DNA of 64,000 nucleotides, from the NCBI RefSeq assembly GCF_001269905.1, contig NZ_LHVK01000010.1, forward strand, positions 248,001 to 312,000. The letters are read 5' to 3'. The translations under genes were made by a program, and so were the position numbers. The DNA is from Pseudomonas corrugata. Lineage in GTDB: Bacteria > Pseudomonadota > Gammaproteobacteria > Pseudomonadales > Pseudomonadaceae. Position 1 is the stretch's first letter. Each line of letters opens with the position of its first letter. This document shows, piece by piece, positions 53,975 through 61,977 of the stretch. Below the pieces are notes generated by a model. The model saw only the letters and a program-made list of their open reading frames with translations, was not told the DNA's origin and did no database searches.

Positions 53975-56518
53975 TCAGTAAACGTCCCGCCGATACCGCC
54001 CCTGCTCGATCAACCGCTCCACTTCCTCTGCTCCCAGCACGTCGTTGAGCACCCGATCCACCCCCGATGCCATGCCCTGCAAGCTACCGCAGACATAGAT
54101 CACCGCCCCATCGGCCAGCCATTGCTTGAGCAGCGCAGCGGATTCGCGCAGGCGGTCCTGGACGTAGACTTTTTGTTCCTGATCCCGGGAGAACGCCAGG
54201 TCCAGGCGTTCCAGGTCGCCGGAGGTTACCCATTCCTGAAGCTCATCACGGCAATGGAAATCATGTTCGCGCTGGCGCTCGCCAAACAGCAGCCAATTGC
54301 GCTGCGGGCCTTCGGCAACGCGGGCCTTGAGCAGGCTGCGCAGGCCTGCCAGTCCCGTGCCGTTGCCCAGCAGGATCATCGGTACGCCCTGGGGCGGGAG
54401 GTGGAAGCCGCTGTTTCGCCGCACCCGCAGACTGATGGCGCTGCCCAGCGGGGCATGCTCGGTGAGCCAACCGGAGCCGATGCCCAGGCTTCCGTCGGCG
54501 TGGCGTTCCTGGCGCACGATCAGTTCCAGCACGCCATCGGCCGCGATCGAGGCGATGGAATATTCACGCAGCGCCAGCGGTGCCAGCGCGTCCAGCAGCG
54601 CCTGGGCATGCAAGCCCACCAGATGGGCGCGGTTTGCCGGCAACTGGCGGGTCGCCAAGGCCTGCTCCAGGCTTTGCGGCAAGCCGTCGACCTGTACGCG
54701 AGCATTGCCGGCGATACCCAGGCCCTCGAGAAAATGCTCGATGGCCAGTAGGTCGTTGCGCGGCAGTATCTCCACCAGGTCGCCGGCCAGCCAACTGCTT
54801 GGCCCTGGAGCGCTGAGGCCTAGCAGGTATACGCCCGAGCCACTGCTGTCGGGGTTGAGCAAGGTGCGCTGGCCGAGCGTCCATTGTTCGAAATCGGGGG
54901 CTTTCCAAATGTCTACCGGCGCCTGCCCGGTCAGTTCTGCCAACTGCTGTTGCCAATGACGCAAGGCATAAGGGTCGCCGCTGTCGACTTCCACCGGAGC
55001 GAACAAGGTCTTGCCGCCGTGCTCCGCCAGCCAGCTGTGCAGGCGCCGGGCGAAACCGCAGAAGTTGTCGTATTGCCGGTCGCCCAGGCCCAGCACCGCA
55101 TACTGCAGGCGCTCCAGGCCCAGGGGGCGGCCCAGCACCTTGCGCTCGAAACCCCGGGCGCTGTCCGGTCCTTCGCCATCGCCGAAGGTACTGACCACAA
55201 ACAAGGCGTGGGTGGAATTGCTCAGGTCCTGCTCGCTGACGCCCGCCAATGGCTGGACGTTCACCGGCAGCCCGGCGGCCTGGAGTTGGGCGGCGGTCTG
55301 CCAGGCCAACTGTTCGGCAAAGCCGCTCTGGCTGGCAAAACCGATCAGCCACGCGGGCGCATCGCCTTGGCTGGCAGCCAACCCCTGGCGCGCCTGCCGG
55401 ACTTGACGTTGCTTGCGGCGACGATCCAGGTACAGCAACCAACCGGTGATAAAGAACAGCGGCATGGTCAGTGCCGCCACCGTCACCAGGACCCTTCCGA
55501 TCAGGCCGAAATAGCTGCCGACATGCAGGGCGTAGACGCTGGTCAGCAGTTGCGCCTTGAGGCTCTTGTCGCTGTAGCGGCTGTGTTGGCTGACGATGCC
55601 GGTGGCCGGGTCGAGGATGATCCGGTTCAGTGCCCGGTCATGGGGCGAATTCTTCAACAAGTAGAACACGGTCGCCGGTTGCCCGGCCACCGGCGGCAGA
55701 CGCACATTGTAGGAGGCCAGGTCCGGGCCGGCGGCGCTGTAGATGCTGCTCCACATGGCCCGGTAGTCGGCTACCGGCGGCGGGCCGTCAGGCACGGGGC
55801 CACGGTCGCGCACCCGTTCGTCCTTCGGTGAGTCGGAGAGCAGGCGGGTCACTCCTTTGTTGTACCAGTCGTAGGACCAGGTCAGCCCGGTCAGGGCCGC
55901 CAGCAGGTAGAACGCCAGGCACCAGGTACCGGCCACGGAATGCAGATCCCAGTTGAAACTGCGGCCTTTCTTCTTCCAGTCGAGGGTCAACCAGGCACGC
56001 CAGCTCCGCCACTGGCGCGGCCAACGCAGGTACAGCCCGGACAGACAGAAAAACACCAGGATCAACGTGCAGGCCCCGGTGATCTGCCGGCCCGCGTCGT
56101 CCAGTGCCAGGATGCGGTGCAGCTTCAGCATCAGGCCGAAGAAGTCCTGGCCCACCACATCGCCCATGAATTGAGCGTTGTAAGGGTTGAAGTAGCGCAT
56201 GGGCCCGCGCTTTTCCCCAGGTGGCGCAGCGAAGATCGCCCGTGCGGCATTGCCGCTGTCGGTTTCGACCCAGAGCATGGCGACGGTTTTACCGGCGCTA
56301 GCCTCGATCTGCTCCACCAGTTCGGCCGGCGGCAGGACACCGGCCGGTTGTTTCTCCACCGTCAGCACCTGCGGGTTCAGCGCCCGCAGGATCTCGTCCT
56401 GGAACGACACCGCAGCGCCGGTAATGCCCATAAACGCCAGGACCAGCCCGGCACTGATGCCGAAAAACCAGTGCAGCTGGAACAGGGTTTTCTTCAACAC
56501 GTCGCCCGCCTTGTTCAT
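53975..56518 (-). CDS. PepSY-TM/flavodoxin/ferredoxin-NADP reductase fusion (siderophore-iron reductase-like)
   Basis: An 847-residue inner-membrane flavoprotein. The N-terminal PepSY-TM part has four membrane helices (near 17-36, 146-166, 200-220 and 342-362) with conserved HWFFGISAG and LHSVAGTW histidines that suggest heme ligation. A flavodoxin-like FMN domain follows (about 392-530: GFASQSGFAEQLAWQTA and STFGDGEGPDSARGFE), then an FAD domain and an NADP-binding domain (MILLGNGTGLAGLRSLL; IYVCGSLQGMASGVD). In P. aeruginosa the homologue follows piuA and probably reduces imported Fe(III)-siderophore. Here the piuA-like receptor upstream is only a remnant. Confidence 0.9.
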   Translation of the reverse strand: MNKAGDVLKKTLFQLHWFFGISAGLVLAFMGITGAAVSFQDEILRALNPQVLTVEKQPAGVLPPAELVEQIEASAGKTVAMLWVETDSGNAARAIFAAPPGEKRGPMRYFNPYNAQFMGDVVGQDFFGLMLKLHRILALDDAGRQITGACTLILVFFCLSGLYLRWPRQWRSWRAWLTLDWKKKGRSFNWDLHSVAGTWCLAFYLLAALTGLTWSYDWYNKGVTRLLSDSPKDERVRDRGPVPDGPPPVADYRAMWSSIYSAAGPDLASYNVRLPPVAGQPATVFYLLKNSPHDRALNRIILDPATGIVSQHSRYSDKSLKAQLLTSVYALHVGSYFGLIGRVLVTVAALTMPLFFITGWLLYLDRRRKQRQVRQARQGLAASQGDAPAWLIGFASQSGFAEQLAWQTAAQLQAAGLPVNVQPLAGVSEQDLSNSTHALFVVSTFGDGEGPDSARGFERKVLGRPLGLERLQYAVLGLGDRQYDNFCGFARRLHSWLAEHGGKTLFAPVEVDSGDPYALRHWQQQLAELTGQAPVDIWKAPDFEQWTLGQRTLLNPDSSGSGVYLLGLSAPGPSSWLAGDLVEILPRNDLLAIEHFLEGLGIAGNARVQVDGLPQSLEQALATRQLPANRAHLVGLHAQALLDALAPLALREYSIASIAADGVLELIVRQERHADGSLGIGSGWLTEHAPLGSAISLRVRRNSGFHLPPQGVPMILLGNGTGLAGLRSLLKARVAEGPQRNWLLFGERQREHDFHCRDELQEWVTSGDLERLDLAFSRDQEQKVYVQDRLRESAALLKQWLADGAVIYVCGSLQGMASGVDRVLNDVLGAEEVERLIEQGRYRRDVY

Positions 56519-56622
56519 TCATTGCTGTTCATCACGGCGTGCATTATGCCGTGTGTTATCGAGAAGCATTCATAAACACGCATAAAAAGCCCGGCTCAGC
56601 CAGTGATGTCGAAATCAAGCCC

Positions 56623-56637
56623 TGTGGGAGCGAGCAG
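56623..56637. repeat. Truncated REP fragment
   Basis: TGTGGGAGCGAGCAG matches the outer end of a REP unit and then stops abruptly. It lies between the PepSY reductase gene and the receptor remnant, and may mark a deletion or rearrangement joint. Confidence 0.6.
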
Positions 56638-56668
56638 GTGACCACATCACGACCCCAGCCGTTGCCGG

Positions 56669-56821
56669 TCAGAAATGGACGTTGGTGCTCAGCAACGCCG
56701 TACGCCCGGCCGGCTGGTTGGCGAAACGGATCGAGGACGCCTTGTCGTAGCAGGTTTCGTCAGTCAGTTTCTGCGCGTTGGATTGCAGGTCCAGGTGCTT
56801 GTCGACCTCGTCATTTTCCAC
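56669..56821 (-). pseudogene. piuA: C-terminal remnant of a PiuA-like TonB-dependent siderophore receptor
   Basis: Reading the minus strand from 56821 gives about 50 residues ending at a stop at 56669: HLDLQSNAQKLTDETCYDKA, then SSIRFANQPAGRTALLSTNV and HF. The final aromatic residue, the NxxxLTDExYYDKA-like strand and the RTALLS strand are the last beta-strands of a TonB receptor barrel, and are like PiuA as I recall it. An in-frame stop lies just upstream and nothing receptor-like precedes it, so more than 90 percent of the gene is missing. Confidence 0.78.
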
Positions 56822-57065
56822 TCATGACTTGGGGGGCCGGATAACACGTTGTTAATGCTTGGTAATGACTGAGTATTCGCCATTGACTCAGCGCGTGTCC
56901 GGGCTGTCGGAAGATTGTCTTGTTTTCTAATATTTGAAGAGTAGTGGGCGGGTGCGCAACTGCTTTAGAGTCATTTTGCGCGATCGGTTAATTATATGAG
57001 TGGTGTTTTGCTCTGATTACCCTCGGCGAAACTTCAATGTAATTTTAGAAGACAGGAAGTCTGTG
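56822..57065. other. AT-rich intergenic segment upstream of the toxin-like genes
   Basis: Base composition shifts to AT-rich here (for example TTGTTTTCTAATATTTGAAG near 56929). I see no gene. It presumably carries the promoter of the downstream gene pair, but no -35/-10 pair stands out strongly enough to name. Confidence 0.5.
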
Positions 57066-59285
57066 ATGGAATTTAACTTGGACGATAAGATTGTCGAGGC
57101 TGCGGCGCAAGCGCCTAAGATTTTTGTAGAGGCGTCTTTGGGCAGCGGAGGTGAATATAATCGGGAACCCGGCATACAACTGACCAAAGAGCAGATTATC
57201 AGTCTGCGCCGGTATGAAGTGCTCGGATTGTCGTTACCTTATCGCTATAACGATGTGGTTGCCTATTTGAATTACGGTGCGGGTGACGGGGGCGGTCTCG
57301 GGCTGACGGCCAGGGATTTTCTGCGAACATTCACAATGACCTATGACCACGCCAAGCGTTGGGCGCCGTTGCGTCGAGAGATCATGTTGACTGGCACTCA
57401 TCTGAAATTGTTTGCCGAAAAGATCATCGAGAATGGCGAAGGAATCGTTGAGGTTTATGACGACAGTGAAATAGCGAAACATCTCAGGGAGCATGCAATC
57501 AGCACCGTGGAGGGCTATCTGCAGCTCAAGCTCAAACACCCCGGCCTCCCCGACGTAACGCTGCCTTCGGGGGATATCCCAGAGATCAAGTACTACCTCA
57601 ATGCCATGCTTTCTGATGTGAAGGATTGTCAGACGAAGGCAGAAAGTGTCAGGTCGGAGCTGGACCGCTTTGGCACGGACTTGCGGGAAAAGGTGCTGCC
57701 GGAAGTCAAGCTGCGATTGAAAGCGGTGAGCGAGAACTCCTATAGACAGGACATTCAAGTACTTCAGGATGATATCGATCAGCGTGCCGCGGAGCTCGAT
57801 GAGCTCAATAAAAAATACGACCAGATGGTGAAAGAAGCGATTGTTGCAGCAGCCACCCTGAATGTCGGCGGACTGATTCTTGGCATCTACCAGGGGGTCC
57901 AGGCCGAGAAAATACGCAATCAGCGCAGGCAATTGAAAGAAGTTCAGGACATTGCCATCCAGAATATGGCCAGCAAAAGCCAGACATTGAGTTCATTGAA
58001 TCGCGTGCGCGCTGATCTGCAGAATCTGAGTGCCGTTACGATTGAAGCTGAAGTGGCGACTCAGAACCTCATGCTGGTATGGGAAGCGCTCGGCTTATAT
58101 ATCACTTCCTCGGTAAAGGAGGTGGATAAGATACATAACGCCGTGAGCTTGAGGGGGTTTATCCGAAACGTGAAGAAAGTGTTCAAACCCTGGCGGGATA
58201 TCCGCACCGGTTCCGATGCACTGTTGACAGTGTTTGCAGAAGCTCAGCGGGAGTATGAAATGGATAACTTGATGTCAAGGAAGATGGGGCGAATGATGTT
58301 GAGGGTCGCTGATTATCCAGCTTTTGAGGTGCGGGTGTTACGCAATCATAACTCGGACGTTCAGAGCTACAGTGTTCGGGCACAGATGCTGTTTCAACGG
58401 CATGCCTATCTGCCGGGTGTGGTGGAGAGAATGATAGGCCTGGCGCTGATGATCGACAGTACGACGTTTGGTTTGCGCAGCCGTGCACAGACAACGATGT
58501 ATGTATTGGACCGGGCGCTCGGCAACCTCAAGCAGATTCAGGAGGATTTTGAAAACGCCCATGACAGGAATGAACAACATGAAATGTCCAGGGAAATGGA
58601 AGATGAGCTGCAAGAAGTGTTCGTTGCCATCGCCCAACAGACCCGCGAATTGAAAGCACTTCAGGTCGACCTCGGTGCCCGCTATGACAAGAGCGCCTCG
58701 GCGCAATGGATCGCCACACTGGAGCAGGACCGGGCGTTTGCACAAGACCAAAAGATCAAGGCTGAGGCCAGGCGAGCTGAATTGGACTCGCAGATGAAAT
58801 CGGTTGCCGATGCGATTGAGTTGATTGAAAGAAACGGCGTGGAGAACATCGGTCAGCAGGCTCAGTTGACCGTGGATAATCTGATGGCGATGGGCATGGC
58901 GCCCCCTCAGGTCCAAATTGCATTGCTGGCCATGGACACGCTGAAGAAAACGCTCTCTGGCATCGCTGAAACCATTTCCTACCTCAACATGGTTGCCGGG
59001 TACAACCGCCTTCGGGACCGGGCCAGGCAACTGCGCCTGGAGGCAGAGGCGTATACCAGGGACATCACCCTGATCCTGGGCAAGGTTGAGCTGGTTCAGA
59101 CGCTTGACGCATTGGACGGGGGACGTGGGCGTTTTCTCAAGGAGTTCCTGAATATCGTTGCGGCTTTTGAACACTTCGCTGGGGTTTTCGAGCCGCAGAA
59201 GTCGCAACCTGTCGAGGCGCGCGTGCGCACCGCATGTGATCTGATCCCAGGCATGATCAACCATTTGCGCCCCCTCCGTGGGTAA
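57066..59285 (+). CDS. XaxA/YaxA-like pore-forming toxin subunit, unusually long
   Basis: A 739-residue, nearly all-helical protein without a signal peptide. Residues 1-400 resemble subunit A of alpha-xenorhabdolysin binary toxins (ClyA/HlyE-type alpha-pore formers): NREPGIQLTKEQIISLRRY (32-50), a five-helix tail, long coiled coils, and one hydrophobic hairpin, VAAATLNVGGLILGIYQGV (260-278), that could insert into membrane. Known XaxA is about 400 residues. The extra 340 residues contain more coiled coil (about 485-590) and a second moderately hydrophobic stretch (611-645). I start at ATG 57066, after ACAGGAAG; in-frame GTG 57000 is less likely. Codon use is more AT-rich than the neighbours. 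Confidence 0.75.
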   Translation: MEFNLDDKIVEAAAQAPKIFVEASLGSGGEYNREPGIQLTKEQIISLRRYEVLGLSLPYRYNDVVAYLNYGAGDGGGLGLTARDFLRTFTMTYDHAKRWAPLRREIMLTGTHLKLFAEKIIENGEGIVEVYDDSEIAKHLREHAISTVEGYLQLKLKHPGLPDVTLPSGDIPEIKYYLNAMLSDVKDCQTKAESVRSELDRFGTDLREKVLPEVKLRLKAVSENSYRQDIQVLQDDIDQRAAELDELNKKYDQMVKEAIVAAATLNVGGLILGIYQGVQAEKIRNQRRQLKEVQDIAIQNMASKSQTLSSLNRVRADLQNLSAVTIEAEVATQNLMLVWEALGLYITSSVKEVDKIHNAVSLRGFIRNVKKVFKPWRDIRTGSDALLTVFAEAQREYEMDNLMSRKMGRMMLRVADYPAFEVRVLRNHNSDVQSYSVRAQMLFQRHAYLPGVVERMIGLALMIDSTTFGLRSRAQTTMYVLDRALGNLKQIQEDFENAHDRNEQHEMSREMEDELQEVFVAIAQQTRELKALQVDLGARYDKSASAQWIATLEQDRAFAQDQKIKAEARRAELDSQMKSVADAIELIERNGVENIGQQAQLTVDNLMAMGMAPPQVQIALLAMDTLKKTLSGIAETISYLNMVAGYNRLRDRARQLRLEAEAYTRDITLILGKVELVQTLDALDGGRGRFLKEFLNIVAAFEHFAGVFEPQKSQPVEARVRTACDLIPGMINHLRPLRG

Positions 59286-59379
59286 CCAACCCATCGGAGC
59301 GGAGTCGTCCTGACCGGAATGGACATTTCCATTGATGACGCGGTGGCGGACCCGTGTCTGCCATCGCCGGGGGCAGAAT

Positions 59380-60258
59380 ATGGATCAACTTGGCTATGAA
59401 TGGACAGGGGCGCAGCGACAGACCCTGGATCGTTACGCTCACTTCCTGGGTTCCCTACGCTCGATCTTGAATAACATATCGGTCGTTTTTGAACGGCGTC
59501 GAAGTGCCGGCCATCAGCCTGTCGTGCTGGCGGTGGATTCACGGTGGAATAACGCACTTTTCAACTCGCAGTACCTATCGGCGCTTTGGGGTTACGTCAA
59601 TGACATAAGAATGTCCCTGGAAAGGGATGTGGAAGCACTGTCGGCGTTTATCCGGGATGCACTCGACATCACCGCGAGGGTTTCCAGACGTGAACCGGTT
59701 GAGCGAGTGGATTTCAGACTGTTCAGCTTGTCCCGTTCAGCGCAATGGTTGTTGGCTCCACCGATAAAGGTAGAGGACCTGACCCATGAGCTTCACTTGC
59801 GTTTTATCAACCACAGGAGCGCGATCAGGCAGTGGGTGTTTCGATTCAATGAACTGTATCGAGAGTCACTCGGGTTGAACCCGGTGTTCATCAGCGCCAT
59901 GGATCATCGCGCTTGTCTTTGCCACACCCAGCCGAGCGTGGCGCAGATGTTATTTCAGGAGCCGGTCACTGCACCCGCCTGGGACATGATTTATTCCTCG
60001 CGGGACGCTTCGATCAGGGCGATGGAATACAAGGCCGACATTGCCGCGTTGTTCAAGGCATTCAACAGTCTGAACGGGCAGATGGGCTTGTTGGCGCAGG
60101 ATTTATATCAGCGCATGGAGGACGTGGTTCTGACGCTCAGGCGCGCAAGCTATGCGGTGCGGCTGGGAGAACTGAATTCGAAATTGAGCGTTGCCATGAA
60201 GGCGGTTGGTCGATGCATGGAGCTGCTGGAGGATTTCGAGGCCTGGCTGCGCAAATAA
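59380..60258 (+). CDS. Helical partner protein, possible XaxB/YaxB-like subunit
   Basis: A predicted 293-residue, mainly helical soluble protein with no signal peptide and no clear membrane helix. I do not recognise a family motif. Its position directly after the XaxA-like gene, on the same strand with 94 bases between and a shared terminator, is where subunit B of a binary toxin would be. Helices include SLERDVEALSAFIRDALDIT and AALFKAFNSLNGQMGLLAQD. The start is doubtful: ATG 59380 has a weak ribosome binding site, and another frame begins at ATG 59319 and ends at a TGA that overlaps this one, so a frameshift near 59380 is possible. Confidence 0.65.
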   Translation: MDQLGYEWTGAQRQTLDRYAHFLGSLRSILNNISVVFERRRSAGHQPVVLAVDSRWNNALFNSQYLSALWGYVNDIRMSLERDVEALSAFIRDALDITARVSRREPVERVDFRLFSLSRSAQWLLAPPIKVEDLTHELHLRFINHRSAIRQWVFRFNELYRESLGLNPVFISAMDHRACLCHTQPSVAQMLFQEPVTAPAWDMIYSSRDASIRAMEYKADIAALFKAFNSLNGQMGLLAQDLYQRMEDVVLTLRRASYAVRLGELNSKLSVAMKAVGRCMELLEDFEAWLRK

Positions 60259-60290
60259 AAAGGTCCATGCAGGGTGCATGGACCTTTTTT
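60257..60290. terminator. Bidirectional intrinsic terminator
   Basis: A 15-base stem AAAAAGGTCCATGCA/TGCATGGACCTTTTT with a GGG loop overlaps the stop codon of the toxin-partner gene and faces the speC end 15 bases away. Confidence 0.93.
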
Positions 60291-60304
60291 ATCGACAGGC
60301 TGCG

Positions 60305-61468
60305 TTACACGTAGAACGACTTCAGCGGCGGGAAGCCATTGAATTCCACGGCGCTGTAGCTGGTGGTGTAGGCGCCGGTCGACAGCCAGTACAGGCGATC
60401 ACCGATGGCCAGGTTCAGTGGTAGGCCGTACTTGTAGTTCTCGTACATGATGTCGGCGCTGTCGCAGGTCGGGCCGGCGATGACCACTTCTTCCATCTCG
60501 CCTTTCTTCTCGGTCCAGATCGGGAACTTGATGGCTTCGTCCATGGTTTCGATCAGGCCGGAGAACTTGCCCACGTCGGTGTAGACCCAACGCTCGACGG
60601 CGGTACGGGATTTACGGGCGACCAGCACCACTTCGCTGACCAGGATACCGGCGTTGGCAATCAGCGAACGGCCCGGCTCGAGGATGATTTCCGGCAGGTC
60701 GTCGCCGAAGTCTTCCTTGAGGAAACGGATGATTTCCTCGGCGTAGGTTTCCAGGCTGTTGGTGCGGGTGATGTAGTTGGCCGGGAAACCGCCGCCCATG
60801 TTGATCAGTTTCAACTCGATGCCGTCTTCTTCCTTGAGACGCTCGAAGATCACCTTGACCTTGGCAATGGCGGCGTCCCAAACGCTGATGTCGCGCTGTT
60901 GCGAGCCAACGTGGAACGAGATGCCGTATGGCACCAGGCCCAGGTCACGGGCCAGGATCAGCAGGTCCATGGCCATGTCGGTCTGGCAGCCGAATTTGCG
61001 CGACAGGGGCCAGTCAGCGGTGGTCGAACCTTCGGTCAGGATACGTACATAGACTTTCGAGCCCGGCGCTGCCTTGGCGATGTTGCGCAGGTCGGCTTCG
61101 GAGTCGGTGGCGTACAGGCGCACGCCTTTTTCGTAGAAGTAGCGGATGTCCCGGGACTTCTTGATGGTGTTGCCGTAGCTGATCTGGTCGGGGGTAACGC
61201 CCCGGCTCAGGACCTTGTCCAGCTCATAGATCGAGGCGATGTCGAAGTTCGAGCCTTTTTCCTTGAGCAGGTCGATGATTTCCACCGCCGGGTTGGCCTT
61301 CACGGCGTAGTAGACCTTGGCGAACTCGAAACCTGCGCGCAGGTCGTCGTAGGCCTGGGAGATCATCGCGGTGTCGATCACCACGAACGGGGTTTCCTGC
61401 TTGTCGGCGAACGCCTTCATTTTCTGAAAGGTTTCGCGCGCGAAATAATCTTCGACCTGGATCGACAT
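60305..61468 (-). CDS. speC: Ornithine decarboxylase, eukaryotic (alanine racemase-fold) type
   Basis: A 387-residue PLP enzyme converting ornithine to putrescine for polyamine synthesis. The PLP lysine is in YYAVKANPAVEI, with family motifs FDIASIYELDKVLSRG, ISFHVGSQQ, LINMGGGFPANY, EPGRSLIANAG and the active-site cysteine in AGPTCDSADIMYE. The D-alanine racemase fold separates it from the large E. coli-type SpeC/SpeF. Lysine decarboxylation is a possible side activity. It has an AGGAG site nine bases before ATG 61468 and a long leader containing a terminator. Confidence 0.96.
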   Translation of the reverse strand: MSIQVEDYFARETFQKMKAFADKQETPFVVIDTAMISQAYDDLRAGFEFAKVYYAVKANPAVEIIDLLKEKGSNFDIASIYELDKVLSRGVTPDQISYGNTIKKSRDIRYFYEKGVRLYATDSEADLRNIAKAAPGSKVYVRILTEGSTTADWPLSRKFGCQTDMAMDLLILARDLGLVPYGISFHVGSQQRDISVWDAAIAKVKVIFERLKEEDGIELKLINMGGGFPANYITRTNSLETYAEEIIRFLKEDFGDDLPEIILEPGRSLIANAGILVSEVVLVARKSRTAVERWVYTDVGKFSGLIETMDEAIKFPIWTEKKGEMEEVVIAGPTCDSADIMYENYKYGLPLNLAIGDRLYWLSTGAYTTSYSAVEFNGFPPLKSFYV

Positions 61469-61480
61469 ACGTTGGGACTC

Positions 61481-61669
61481 CTACTGGCAAACATCAGGAT
61501 CAATGGGTTTGAGGGCAAGCTGCCCCCGTGAACGTCCTCCGTATCCCCACTTTGGTTCGCCTACTTCCCAAGGCATGTCGCCGAAAGCAAAAAGGCCATG
61601 GGCTGCGTGGTGCCCTTGGCCTTGCTGTCTCGTCGTCAGTACTTGAGCCGGATGGATCGTTTCCAGCAT
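61481..61669 (-). promoter_or_regulatory. Candidate leader frame upstream of speC
   Basis: A 62-codon frame runs through the speC leader. Its TAG stop is the first part of the speC ribosome binding site (TAGGAG), so translating ribosomes would end exactly at the speC start region. It spans the terminator hairpin. No good ribosome binding site precedes its ATG at 61669, and its protein has no recognisable family, so it may be a chance frame. Confidence 0.3.
61588..61623 (-). terminator. Intrinsic terminator in the speC leader (possible attenuator)
   Basis: On the minus strand AAGGCCAAGGGC pairs with GCCCATGGCCTT (one mismatch) and is followed by TTTTG, about 120 bases before the speC start. 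Its T-run is downstream only in the speC direction, so it would stop transcripts heading into speC. Confidence 0.7.
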
Positions 61670-61871
61670 GGACGTTCGGCGCGAACTTTAGGGCGTGAGG
61701 GGCCTGAGATCAACTAAAAATGTCGCGTTTTTGCACACATCCGTCGTGCGGCCGGCGACTGCTCTTGATGTAACCGACCTGTGTGACGGATTGATGTTCC
61801 CGCTGGATGAATAATCGGGGGTGTTTCGCAGTGCTTGGAGAGACCCGGTTTGGATCAGCACGCCGGAAAAC

Positions 61872-61963
61872 TGTGGGAGCCGAGCTTGCTCGCGATGGCG
61901 GTGGGTCAGTTGACGGCAGTGCTGGCTGTGCCGCCGCTATCGCGAGCAAGCTTGGCTCCCACA
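61872..61963. repeat. REPIN
   Basis: Inverted REP units TGTGGGAGCCGAGCTTGCTC and GAGCAAGCTTGGCTCCCACA lie between the speC leader and the opuC operon end. The rest of the 61690-61977 gap shows no gene. Confidence 0.92.
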
Positions 61964-61977
61964 GGGTTTGTGGGCAA

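Noticed and set aside
56539..56844. A 101-codon plus-strand frame over the receptor remnant
   Set aside because: Its translation has no recognisable features, while the minus strand at the same place reads as a TonB receptor C-terminus.
56822..57065. Promoter with consensus -35/-10 for the toxin-like genes
   Set aside because: Several TATAAT-like words occur in the AT-rich sequence, but none has a good -35 partner at 16-18 bases.
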